From Caballeronia udeis (GTDB taxonomy: Bacteria > Pseudomonadota > Gammaproteobacteria > Burkholderiales > Burkholderiaceae): a stretch of DNA of 64,000 nucleotides. Below are positions 35,512-43,595 of the stretch, one piece after another. Numbering within the stretch: the stretch's first letter is position 1; every line of letters starts with the position of its first letter. The notes under the pieces are model-generated. The model made no database searches. It was not told the origin of the DNA and saw only the letters and a program-made list of their open reading frames with translations. The position numbers were made by a program, and so were the translations under genes. The stretch lies in NCBI RefSeq assembly GCF_001544555.2, contig NZ_FCOK02000005.1, positions 62,001-126,000 of the forward strand. The letters are read 5' to 3'.

Positions 35512-36350
35512 GAGAGCGAGGGAAAGCGCAAGCGCATGCGGTGCCGGTTCTGATGTATCACCACATCAGCACGTCGCCAGGAATGATCACGGTTTCGCCC
35601 GAACGCTTTGCGGCCCAGATGGCTTATCTCGCGCAAGCGGGTTACCGGACCGTGGGGGCCGCGCAATTGAGCGCGTATCTGGCCGGCGGGTCGTTGCCGG
35701 CCAAATCGATCGTGCTGACCTTCGACGACGGTTATCTCGACAACTGGGTGCATGCCCATCCGGTGCTGCAGCGGCACGACTTTACCGCGCTGTGCTTCCT
35801 GGTCACGAGCTGGCCCGGCGACGGAGCACCGCGCGTTCACGCGCACTCAGGCGGCGAGCTGCCTGAGTTGCTCAGTCATCACGAAGGTGATCTCGCTATC
35901 GAGAACGGGGAAGCAGATCGCACTATCCTGCGATGGTCCGAGATCGACGCGATGCGTCGCGCCGGGACGTTCGAATTTCACAGCCATACGCACAGTCATG
36001 TGCGCTGGGATAAGGTCGCCCGCAACCGCGAAGAGAAATGTGCGTCGCTGCGGCGCGACCTCCTGACTGCGCGGGCGGCGCTCGAGACGCGTATAGGCGA
36101 AGCATCCGACCACCTTTGCTGGCCCCACGGCTTTTACGACGACGACTACCGGCAAGTCGCTCGCGAAGCCGGCTTCCGACACTTCTATACGTGCGAGATG
36201 GGTCCCAACATTCGCGGAACTGAAGAAGCCGGCGAACGCTCGATTTATCGGCTTGAAGTGCGTGACCGTCCGGCGTCGTGGCTCGCATCCAGATTGTGGG
36301 TGCATAGCCGGCCAACCCTCAGCCGCGCTTATCTTGCAGTGAAGCGATAA
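35508..36350 (+). CDS. polysaccharide deacetylase (NodB/CE4)
   Basis: A 280-residue NodB-domain protein with no signal peptide. Motif 1 is LTFDDGYLDNW (catalytic Asp and metal Asp), motif 2 is EFHSHTHSHVRW (metal His pair) and motif 3 is CWPHGFYDDDY. It is translationally coupled to the glycosyltransferase by a 4-base overlap. It probably removes an N-acetyl or N-formyl group from a glycan precursor in the cytoplasm. Confidence 0.85.
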   Translation: MRERGKAQAHAVPVLMYHHISTSPGMITVSPERFAAQMAYLAQAGYRTVGAAQLSAYLAGGSLPAKSIVLTFDDGYLDNWVHAHPVLQRHDFTALCFLVTSWPGDGAPRVHAHSGGELPELLSHHEGDLAIENGEADRTILRWSEIDAMRRAGTFEFHSHTHSHVRWDKVARNREEKCASLRRDLLTARAALETRIGEASDHLCWPHGFYDDDYRQVAREAGFRHFYTCEMGPNIRGTEEAGERSIYRLEVRDRPASWLASRLWVHSRPTLSRAYLAVKR

Positions 36351-36428
36351 CGAGCGATTGGTTGCCTGATGGATGCCGGGCCGGGAATTGCTAGAATCGC
36401 GGCTCAAACGCAACGTGGCCAACCACTC

Positions 36429-37061
36429 ATGAAAAATTGCAGCCGCCCGCCGTCAGGCGTTCTATCGCTGGTGCTCGCCATCACGGTGCTTGCGTCGATG
36501 CCGGCCTGCGCCGCCGGCGACACGGTTGAAACGATCGTCATGGTCCGTCACGGAGAAAAACCCGCCGCCGGGCTCGGACAGCTCAGTTGCCAGGGGCTGA
36601 ACCGTGCGCTCGCGTTGCCTCGGGTCATCGAAAGTAAATACGGCAAGCCGGACTTCATTTTTGCGCCTGATCCGGCCAGGCAAAAGAACGATAGCGGCAC
36701 GAAGTATGACTATGTCCGCCCCCTGGCGACGATCGAACCGACGGCGATTTATTTTGGTCTGCCGGTCAACGCATCGATTGGATTTTCCAGGACCGACGAC
36801 CTGCATGCGACCCTGCTCTCACCACAATACAAAAGCAGCCTGGTGGTAGTCGCTTGGGAACACAAGATTATCGAGGCGCTTGCCCGCAAGATTGTCAGCG
36901 ACGCCGGCGGCGACGCGGCGAGCGTGCCTCATTGGGCGAGCACGGATTACGACAGCATCTACGTGCTGCGTATTACGCAAAACGAAGACAAGGTCAAAGC
37001 GGCCTTTAGCGTTGAACATGAAGGCCTGAACCATCGTGCCGCGACGTGTCCGGGCGCCTAG
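36429..37061 (+). CDS. periplasmic histidine phosphatase-family protein
   Basis: A 210-residue protein. The signal peptide includes VLSLVLAITVLASMPACAAG. It then shows the phosphohistidine motif IVMVRHGEKP with nucleophile His. The second conserved His region is VVVAWEHKIIEALAR. The frame begins upstream, but ATG 36429 starts the signal peptide. It follows the deacetylase by 78 bases on the same strand and may share its transcript. The substrate is unknown; SixA-like phosphatase activity is only the family expectation. Confidence 0.78.
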   Translation: MKNCSRPPSGVLSLVLAITVLASMPACAAGDTVETIVMVRHGEKPAAGLGQLSCQGLNRALALPRVIESKYGKPDFIFAPDPARQKNDSGTKYDYVRPLATIEPTAIYFGLPVNASIGFSRTDDLHATLLSPQYKSSLVVVAWEHKIIEALARKIVSDAGGDAASVPHWASTDYDSIYVLRITQNEDKVKAAFSVEHEGLNHRAATCPGA

Positions 37062-37098
37062 CTAACCCCACGCCAGGTAGGCGAACAAGTGCGCTGGT

Positions 37099-37659
37099 TC
37101 AGATATTCAGGAACCCGAGAATCGACACGCCGATACCCGCGACACCCGCCAGGCCCGCAACAACAAACAATTTGCGGCTGCCCGTGAGCGATGTGATTGC
37201 CGCAAGCGAAATGGCCACGTTGAGTAACGCGAGCGCCTGACCGAACATGTGTTGCGGATGCCCCTTGCGCTCGGATTGCAGGTTCGCTTCTTCCACCTGC
37301 TTTTCCATGTCGTGCGCCTTGGCCTGGATCTCTTTCTTCCTAAGCTCGTATTTGGCGATCTGGTCGCGGTAGTACGCCTGCTTGTCCGGGCCCGACAATT
37401 CAGCGGCAAGCTCCATCAGATGTCCCTTGCTGGATTGCGCCTGATACAGGTTCCATTCGTCGCTGGTCTTGCTTTGCAACAGCACGGCGTCGTTCTTGAA
37501 CAGCAGGGACTGCGTTTGCAAGACCCCTTCCTCGTAGTGCAAAAGACCCGCGAGCGCCGCGAGAATGGCGGTGAACACGGCAACCCAGCGGGATAGCGGA
37601 TCACCCGAATGCGCTGCATGCTCAACCGCATGCTCATGGGGGGCGTTTTCAGTCGACAT
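37099..37659 (-). CDS. DUF4337-type membrane protein
   Basis: A 186-residue protein with one N-terminal membrane segment (WVAVFTAILAALAGLLHY), a charged coiled-coil-like middle (RDQIAKYELRKKEIQAKAHD) and two C-terminal membrane segments (ALALLNVAISLAAITSL, LFVVAGLAGVAGIGVSIL). The conserved segment DEWNLYQAQSSKGHL fits the DUF4337 family. ATG 37659 is preferred over 37677. Function unknown. Convergent with the phosphatase gene. Confidence 0.75.
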   Translation of the reverse strand: MSTENAPHEHAVEHAAHSGDPLSRWVAVFTAILAALAGLLHYEEGVLQTQSLLFKNDAVLLQSKTSDEWNLYQAQSSKGHLMELAAELSGPDKQAYYRDQIAKYELRKKEIQAKAHDMEKQVEEANLQSERKGHPQHMFGQALALLNVAISLAAITSLTGSRKLFVVAGLAGVAGIGVSILGFLNI

Positions 37660-38030
37660 GGCTCTGGTTTCCATCATTAAGGCTGGTTATTCGCGTGGCA
37701 ACGGGGTTTGACACGAGGGTCCCGCAAGGCAAGGACGGGTGCCCTGACAGGAAGTCCGGGATTATCGCAGCGCTTGACCGGTCGACAAAAAACCTTTAGC
37801 ACTGGAGATCAGGAAAAAACTTGATCGGGCTGCGCGTGGTGTTTGTCTGCAAGCTTTTACCGACTCGATGCCTGTCGCTAGCTAACTGTCACTAAGCACT
37901 TAGCGCGCTTAGCGTTTAGCGACACACGTGGCGCCTTCCTCGCTTCACAACACGCGTACAGCGAACGGCAGCCGGTCATGCTCGTTGAGGCGAATAAAAC
38001 CGGCTGCCTGGCCATCAGCAGATCATCCGT
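37660..38030. other. intergenic region
   Basis: No gene is supported. A CTAAGCACTTAGCGCGCTTAG palindromic cluster lies near 37890-37912 and may be the transcription end of the FecR-like gene. Confidence 0.35.
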
Positions 38031-40220
38031 TCAATTCGAATGCTCGTCGTGATGCTCATTACCCTTGGGTGCTGGCGGATGCGGTTCAGGACGCGGAGGC
38101 TCCGCCCGATGCGCTTCCTGGTGAACCGGCGGACGCGCAGGCTGTGGCCTTTCCTGCTGTGGCCTTTCCTGCTGTGGCCTTTCCTGCTGTGGCCTTTCCT
38201 GCTGTGGCCTTTCCTGCTGCGGTCTTTCCTGCTGCGGTCTTTCCACATGAGACACCGGCGGCTCGACCGGACGCGCATGCTCCTCTGCACGAGGCGCCGC
38301 TGCCGGCGCGGCATGCTGTTGCTGAACGTTCGGCTCGCGCATGGCTTGCTCTTGCCGGGGGACTTGCGGCTCGTTCTGAGCCGGACGCCCTGCATGGACC
38401 GCAGGCTCGTGGCCGGCGCTTTCGCCCGGCGGCCGTGGCGCGCCATTTTCAGCGGCTACAGGTGCCCGCTGCTGCTGCACAGGTTCAGCAGGACGCACAG
38501 CTTGCGGCGCACGCGCTTCTTCGCGCGGAGCATTCGCTTGAACGTTCCCGGCAGGCGCGCCTTGCGCTCCGACAGGACGGGCTTGCGCCCGGTTCACCAG
38601 CCGATAGCCTTGCGGCGACGGCGCCGCGGACGCACCACGGTTCAGCGGACGCACGAAGGCTGCGGGTACGGTCGTGCGCACGATCGGCTCACCCGCGCCG
38701 GCAACACGCCCGCCGCTGCCGGCGAAGTGTTGCGCGAGCGTGTCGCGGTAGGCGGCAGGAACAACCGGTGCGCGGGTAGCAACGACTTGACGTTGCATGG
38801 CCATCGCGGGCGCGCCTACAGAAGCGGTGCGCATCCCGCCCGTGAAGCTGCCGCGTACCGGTGCGATAGCGGCTGTGCCTGCCCCGATCTGCGCGCCGCT
38901 GATTTGTTGCGCTGTCAGCCTGCGCGATGCCTGCGCCACCTGCTGGCCATGCACGAACGTATCCGCCGGCACGGCCGTAATAGCGCCAGGCACTCGCTGG
39001 TTGATATAGGTGTTGTGAATGTTCGTGATGTTGTTGATGATGGTCGTGTTGTGTACATTCGTGATGTTCACATTGTTGACCCGGTTGTAGTAGCTCGGGC
39101 TATAACCCGAGCCCGGATGCCACGGTTCGTGCGGTCCCAATGCAAACCAGGCCACCCCCACGCCCACGGCGCCGCCAATGGCCAGGTCGACACCCCAGTG
39201 CCCTCCGCCTCCGCCGCCAACGAACGCGACGAGCGCCGGCGCATACACCGGCTGCGCGACGACAACCGGTCCGGGCACCCATGCCCAGGCATTGCCCAGA
39301 TACGCCCAGCGGCCATAGTGGAACGGCGCGAAGCCCCAGGGAGCGTCGTCTATCCACGTCCAGCCCCACGGCGCAATCCAGGTCCAATGGCCCTGGTGAT
39401 AAGGCGCCCATTGCGCAGTTACCGCGACGGTCGGAACCCACACTTCGCCGTAGTTCGGGTCACTGCGCCACGTACCATTCGCATCCAGGTCCTCGTAACC
39501 GGGAATTTCCCGCGATACATATCGTGCGGATGCCGAAGCATCTTCTGCACGGTCGCGGCTGATGACCCATTGGTCGAAGGCATCGGGAGCGGGTGCTGGT
39601 CCGCCGGCTTGTTGCTGGAGATTCACTCCGGTGAACGTGATCTGCTGGCCCGCGGTCATCTGAAATACACCGCCGTCGCCATAAAGATTGGCGGTGCCGC
39701 TTCGCAGCGTCACCGTGGTCGAACTACCGTCGGGTGCGACGTCTACACGAAATTCGCCCGGGCCCGACGCCTGCATCGCGACGTTCGGTGTGTCTATTTC
39801 AACAGTCTGCCCGGGGGGCAATGCTCTCACGCGTGTGGACAGCGCGCCCTGCGTGACCTTCAACTGGAGGTTCTTGTCGTCTATGTCGACAATGTTCAAC
39901 GCGGTCTGCTGACTCAGCCGCAGCGCAGTAGAGCCGACGTGCAGTTCACCTCGCGCGCCAGTGTCTGCCCACAACTGATCGCCGGTGGTGAGCGGACGAT
40001 TCAGTTCCGCATAAGCCCAGTCGGTTGCACCGGCCGGTTCCATTGTCACGCTGCCGTCGAAGTAGTTGAGACGGGCGACACGGCCCGGGGGATCGATTAC
40101 AGACGCTGCGGGAGCGGTAGGCGACGGGACGGATTGAGCCCATCCCGGCATGGGGACCACCGCTAACAATGCAATGGCAGAAAGTACGGCTGCATGGGTT
40201 CGGCGCAAGCTTACCTTCAT
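38031..40220 (-). CDS. exported FecR/DUF6600-like protein with Pro/Gln repeat tail
   Basis: A 729-residue protein. The signal peptide ends near WAQS (residue ~29). Residues ~45-200 match a FecR-like domain (VARLNYFDGSVTMEPAG, WADTGARGELHVGSTALRLS). Residues ~240-340 hold Trp-rich segments typical of DUF6600 (WAPYHQGHWTWIAPWGWTWI, DDAPWGFAPFHYGRW). Then comes an Asn/Ile-rich stretch (NVHNTTIINNITNIHNTYIN), which looks like a beta or amyloid-like segment. The last ~200 residues are Pro/Ala/Gln-rich, with six RPQQE repeats and a His/Glu end. It probably sits in the periplasm or at the surface. The role is unknown; the long reading frame on the opposite strand is a compositional shadow. Confidence 0.75.
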   Translation of the reverse strand: MKVSLRRTHAAVLSAIALLAVVPMPGWAQSVPSPTAPAASVIDPPGRVARLNYFDGSVTMEPAGATDWAYAELNRPLTTGDQLWADTGARGELHVGSTALRLSQQTALNIVDIDDKNLQLKVTQGALSTRVRALPPGQTVEIDTPNVAMQASGPGEFRVDVAPDGSSTTVTLRSGTANLYGDGGVFQMTAGQQITFTGVNLQQQAGGPAPAPDAFDQWVISRDRAEDASASARYVSREIPGYEDLDANGTWRSDPNYGEVWVPTVAVTAQWAPYHQGHWTWIAPWGWTWIDDAPWGFAPFHYGRWAYLGNAWAWVPGPVVVAQPVYAPALVAFVGGGGGGHWGVDLAIGGAVGVGVAWFALGPHEPWHPGSGYSPSYYNRVNNVNITNVHNTTIINNITNIHNTYINQRVPGAITAVPADTFVHGQQVAQASRRLTAQQISGAQIGAGTAAIAPVRGSFTGGMRTASVGAPAMAMQRQVVATRAPVVPAAYRDTLAQHFAGSGGRVAGAGEPIVRTTVPAAFVRPLNRGASAAPSPQGYRLVNRAQARPVGAQGAPAGNVQANAPREEARAPQAVRPAEPVQQQRAPVAAENGAPRPPGESAGHEPAVHAGRPAQNEPQVPRQEQAMREPNVQQQHAAPAAAPRAEEHARPVEPPVSHVERPQQERPQQERPQQERPQQERPQQERPQQERPQPARPPVHQEAHRAEPPRPEPHPPAPKGNEHHDEHSN
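38145..38240. repeat. 15-base tandem repeat coding RPQQE
   Basis: Six copies of a 15-base unit (TGTGGCCTTTCCTGC type on the plus strand) encode RPQQE on the minus strand. The last copies vary at the third codon base. Copy number is likely to vary. Confidence 0.8.
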
Positions 40221-40985
40221 GGTGCAACCTCCGGTAGTTTTCAGTTTGTCAGGTTAGCTTCGACCTAAGACACGCACTGTCTAACGCAGGTTTGCCGCCG
40301 GTGGATGACACACTTCACATTACATACATTCCGTTGCAAACGATGACGTGACATTTACAAAGAACGAATAGCGGACTTAAGACGCCAGGGCGATCGACCG
40401 CAAATAAGCGGGTTGCCAATACTGCTTTATTAACATCTGTAAGGACAGCATCCGCAACCGGTCGATCACCGGCCTGACGCTTATACAGTGTCAGGCCTTT
40501 AAAGCAAGAACGCGGTGAATATCCCGCGTATTGGAGTCCTTGTGAACCTTGCTGCCAAGCCAAGTGAAAGGTTTGCTGGCGCATGCAGCAATTGGCGCAT
40601 TTCACGAGCTTGGTTACATAGCTTCGTATGCCGCTCGCGTCTTTGTAACTCGCCGAGTCACCAAGACCACTAGCGCAGGCGCCACGGCGAAGCTTGCGAA
40701 CAACCACCAGCAGCGCTTGCAGGACGCACAGCGGCAACAACGTCCAAAAGGCCCGGCGCCAGAACACCGGTCCTGCCTCGCAGCAAGTCGCTCCAGGCTG
40801 CGGTGCCCGGCTGATCCACCGGAGGTTGGCCAGTCGAATGGGTCCTCTGGGTGGCAGGGGTGATATGGGGTGTATCGGCAACAGGCATGGGTTTTCCTCG
40901 ACCTCGACAGTAGGACCGCTTAGGCCTATTATCAAAACATTAGCTTGCATATTAAGCAGGCGCCTCAGATTACACAAGGCGTAAC
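40221..40985. other. region with a possible decayed small gene divergent from the regulator
   Basis: On the minus strand a start at 40888 (MPVADTPHITPATQRTHSTG...) runs 72 residues. A different frame of the same DNA carries a membrane-like segment with basic ends (FWRRAFWTLLPLCVLQALLV) in a 227-codon frame starting at 40998. One frameshift would join an ordinary N-terminus to that segment. I cannot tell a broken small membrane-protein gene from chance. The rest of the stretch has nothing recognisable. Confidence 0.25.
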
Positions 40986-41639
40986 TTGGATAATTCAAGT
41001 GGTTTGTCGACTGCGGATCGCATTCTGTTTTTCATCAAGACGAAGGGGCAGGCGTCTACCGCGACCCTGGCCCAAGCCTTCGACATGACCCCCGAGGCTG
41101 CCCGCCAGCAGGTACAGAAGCTGGCGGCGTCGGGCTTGATCGAGGGTCAGCAGGAGGCCATAGCGGGCGTGGGCAGGCCGCGCCAGAACTGGGCGCTGAC
41201 GGAGGCGGGCAACCGCAGGTTCCCGGACACCCATGCGCAGCTGACCGTGCAGTTGATCGGGTCGATCCGGCAGATATTCGGCGAGGACGGAATGGATCGT
41301 CTGATTGCGCAGCGCGAGGCGGACTCGCGGGCGCTCTATGCGGCTGCGCGCGCCGGCAGGACGTTGCCGGAGCGGCTGAAACGGCTTGCCGCGCTACGCA
41401 CCGACGAGGGTTACATGGCGCGGGTGGAACGCGACGGCCATGACTGGCTGCTGATTGAAGACCACTGCCCGATCTGCGCCGCAGCGCGAACTTGCCAGGG
41501 GTTTTGCCGCTCGGAGCTGCGCTTGTTTCAGGAGGTGGCGGGAGACGATGCCGCCGCCACGCGCGAGCAGCATCTTCTGGCTGGTGGACACCGGTGCGTT
41601 TATCGCATTGTCCCAAATCGATATGCTCAGGATCACTGA
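40986..41639 (+). CDS. SufR-like winged-helix regulator with cysteine cluster
   Basis: A 217-residue regulator. The N-terminal winged helix is TADRILFFIKTKGQASTATL, AQAFDMTPEAARQQVQKLAA and GLIEGQQEAIAGVGRPRQNW. The C-terminal domain has cysteines in EDHCPICAAARTCQGFCRSE and GGHRCVYRI, the arrangement of SufR-type Fe-S-binding regulators. Translation probably starts at TTG 40986. It may sense iron-sulfur status or redox. No suf genes are nearby, so its target is unknown; the divergent region at 40888 is a candidate. Confidence 0.72.
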   Translation: MDNSSGLSTADRILFFIKTKGQASTATLAQAFDMTPEAARQQVQKLAASGLIEGQQEAIAGVGRPRQNWALTEAGNRRFPDTHAQLTVQLIGSIRQIFGEDGMDRLIAQREADSRALYAAARAGRTLPERLKRLAALRTDEGYMARVERDGHDWLLIEDHCPICAAARTCQGFCRSELRLFQEVAGDDAAATREQHLLAGGHRCVYRIVPNRYAQDH

Positions 41640-41884
41640 TCTATTTTCCGCGCGGCGCCGGCCATATCCAGTGCGCGCCGGTCTCAAGCAATCTGTACTC
41701 GTAACGCGACAAGTCCTCTGCAGCGGCTAGTTGCAGTCTGGCCTGCCCCGGAATCTCTCGCCGCGTGAAGGCTTGGAGCCAAAACGCTGGAGCCCCGCGC
41801 CGCCTGACCGCGGGTTCCGCCGCGTTGACGGGCCGTCAAAAGGCCTTATGCCAACTTCGGCCGCACGGCCTCGGGGAGACAACC

Positions 41885-42529
41885 ATGAAGAAAACCCTTG
41901 AATCTGAAGCTGCCGGCGAGATCCGCCGGCATCAATCGACCTTGATCTGGGAAGTCGCAATAGCGTTCCCTGTCACTATTGCGTTGTGGCTTGGCGTTTA
42001 CTACTTCATGCCGCCGCTTGGCGGCATGGAGGAGCCACTCGCCCGACTTGTGTTCGCTCTAAAATGCAGCTGTTTCGCTATCCTGTTCTGTTTCCTCACA
42101 GGCATTGAAGCCGTTGCGCATGAACGCTTGCGTTCGCCGGCAATCGATCCGTTGTCGGGTTATGAAACACGGCGCATGACGATCAACCTGCGCTATCTCC
42201 AGAACACGCTCGAACAACTGGTGCTGTTTATCCCCGGACTATTCGCGCTGGCGTTCTACTGCGCCAACGGACACGCAATGCGCGCGGTCGTCGCAACCAC
42301 GGTGGTCTGGATCGCCACGCGTTTCGCTTTCTGGATCGGATACCACCATGGGTCGCAGCATCGCGCAACAGGCGCTCCCGGCATGATGCAAAGCATGCTG
42401 GTTCTCCTTTACGTCTGCGCGAGAATTGGCTACGAAATTGCCGGACCTGCCGGTGCTATCGCTCCGCTGATCGCTTTCGGCTGTGTGGAAGCTGTTCTGG
42501 TGCGAACGACGAAGCCGGTGAGTACTTGA
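41885..42529 (+). CDS. MAPEG-family membrane protein
   Basis: A 214-residue protein with four to five membrane segments (VAIAFPVTIALWLGVYYFMP, LFIPGLFALAFYC and others). It shows the MAPEG mark MTINLRYLQNTLEQLVLFIP (conserved Asn and Glu). The family holds glutathione and eicosanoid enzymes in eukaryotes; bacterial members are poorly defined. ATG 41885 has GGGGAG upstream; the longer frame is rejected. Not in an evident operon. Confidence 0.78.
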   Translation: MKKTLESEAAGEIRRHQSTLIWEVAIAFPVTIALWLGVYYFMPPLGGMEEPLARLVFALKCSCFAILFCFLTGIEAVAHERLRSPAIDPLSGYETRRMTINLRYLQNTLEQLVLFIPGLFALAFYCANGHAMRAVVATTVVWIATRFAFWIGYHHGSQHRATGAPGMMQSMLVLLYVCARIGYEIAGPAGAIAPLIAFGCVEAVLVRTTKPVST

Positions 42530-42664
42530 ACAAGCGCGGTTCCGGCCAAGGCAAAGCCACGACGCCCGGTGGGCTTCGCCACGGCTTGCCAGCGGCCCGC
42601 ACTGGCCAGATTATGATGCTGCGGCGCCCAGTCGCCCTCACTCACCATCAGAAGGGATGGCCAG

Positions 42665-43057
42665 ATGTTTTCACACGTCCATGTAGGCGTCACCGACCTT
42701 GATCGCGCTTTCCGTTTCTACTCGCCGATCATGGAGGCGCTAGGGCTGCCATTGAAATTCCGCGACGATGACAAGCTCTGGGCAGGCTGGGTCGCGGCCG
42801 ACGCGCCGCGCCCCTTGTTCCTGATCGGAACGCCATTCGATGGAAACGCCGCCAGCCCCGGCAACGGACAAATGACCGCCCTTCTGGCACATGACCGCGA
42901 TACCGTTGATCTCTGCCACGCCATTGCGCTGTCGCACGGAGGCCGGTGCGATGGGCCGCCGGGCTTGCGGCCGCACTATCACCCGCATTACTACGGTGCG
43001 TACTTTCGGGACCCGGACGGAAACAAGATCTGCGTGTGCTGTCACGATCCCGTGTGA
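42665..43057 (+). CDS. VOC-superfamily (glyoxalase-like) protein
   Basis: A 130-residue single-domain protein. Two beta-alpha-beta modules are visible: FSHVHVGVTDLDRAFRFYSP with first metal His, and HYHPHYYGAYFRDPDGNKIC with second-half His and the usual F-x-DPDGN turn. It is probably a lyase or ring-opening enzyme, or a binding protein; the substrate is unknown. AAGGGATGG precedes ATG 42665. Confidence 0.82.
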   Translation: MFSHVHVGVTDLDRAFRFYSPIMEALGLPLKFRDDDKLWAGWVAADAPRPLFLIGTPFDGNAASPGNGQMTALLAHDRDTVDLCHAIALSHGGRCDGPPGLRPHYHPHYYGAYFRDPDGNKICVCCHDPV

Positions 43058-43081
43058 GCGGGACATTGATTCATGTGCGTT

Positions 43082-43528
43082 TTAGTCAGGCCAGCGGTAG
43101 CCCAGCACCGACTCCAGCGGGTAGTCAAGCTCGCGTACTTCTCCAAGCTGATTGCCGCCGAAGAGGTAAATGGTTTCGGCGTCGTGGCGAAGATAAAAGC
43201 CGACATGCCCGGTCCAGCTAGCAGGATCGTCGCGGGACAAGACAACAACGCACCCGTAAGCCGGCCCGCCGAGGACCCGGCCCCACTCAAGCCACGAACG
43301 CGCAAGGGCCGATCCCGTGCCGCGATGCCCGGCTTTTGCAAGGCACCAGTTCACGAACGACGAGCACCATGAGATTTTGTCGTCATAGCCCACCAGATTG
43401 GTGTGGCCGTTATATTCGACAATGCGCGGATTACTCTCTCCCGGCCCGAAGCGCCGGACCCCACGCTCGGCGAAAGCCACGGACAACCATGCGGGCGTAT
43501 CGGTTTCGTTCGCCATACCCAAGATCAT
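43082..43528 (-). CDS. TIGR02594-like CHAP/NlpC-type cysteine hydrolase
   Basis: A 148-residue protein. It matches the TIGR02594 pattern: NPRIVEYNGHTNL, then KISWCSSFVNWCLAKAGHRG with the presumed catalytic Cys, then TGSALARSWLEWG. The likely catalytic His is in WTGHVGFYLRHD. No signal peptide. Such proteins are cell-wall amidases, sometimes antibacterial effectors. No immunity gene is obvious next to it. The start is uncertain (43528 or the in-frame ATG at 43516; neither has a good ribosome site). Confidence 0.72.
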   Translation of the reverse strand: MILGMANETDTPAWLSVAFAERGVRRFGPGESNPRIVEYNGHTNLVGYDDKISWCSSFVNWCLAKAGHRGTGSALARSWLEWGRVLGGPAYGCVVVLSRDDPASWTGHVGFYLRHDAETIYLFGGNQLGEVRELDYPLESVLGYRWPD

Positions 43529-43595
43529 TCTTCGCTGTGCGCCTATCTCAAGAGACTACTGCGAGGCCTTCTTCCTCAACTGGCCCATTCGCGTT

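Noticed and set aside
38040..40166. 708-residue plus-strand reading frame opposite the FecR-like gene
   Set aside because: It is Arg/His-rich without domains and mirrors the codon bias of the minus-strand gene, which has a signal peptide and recognisable domains.
40315..40998. 227-residue minus-strand frame as an intact gene
   Set aside because: It has no ribosome site, is poorly protein-like outside one hydrophobic segment, and overlaps the regulator start. It is kept only as a possible decayed gene.
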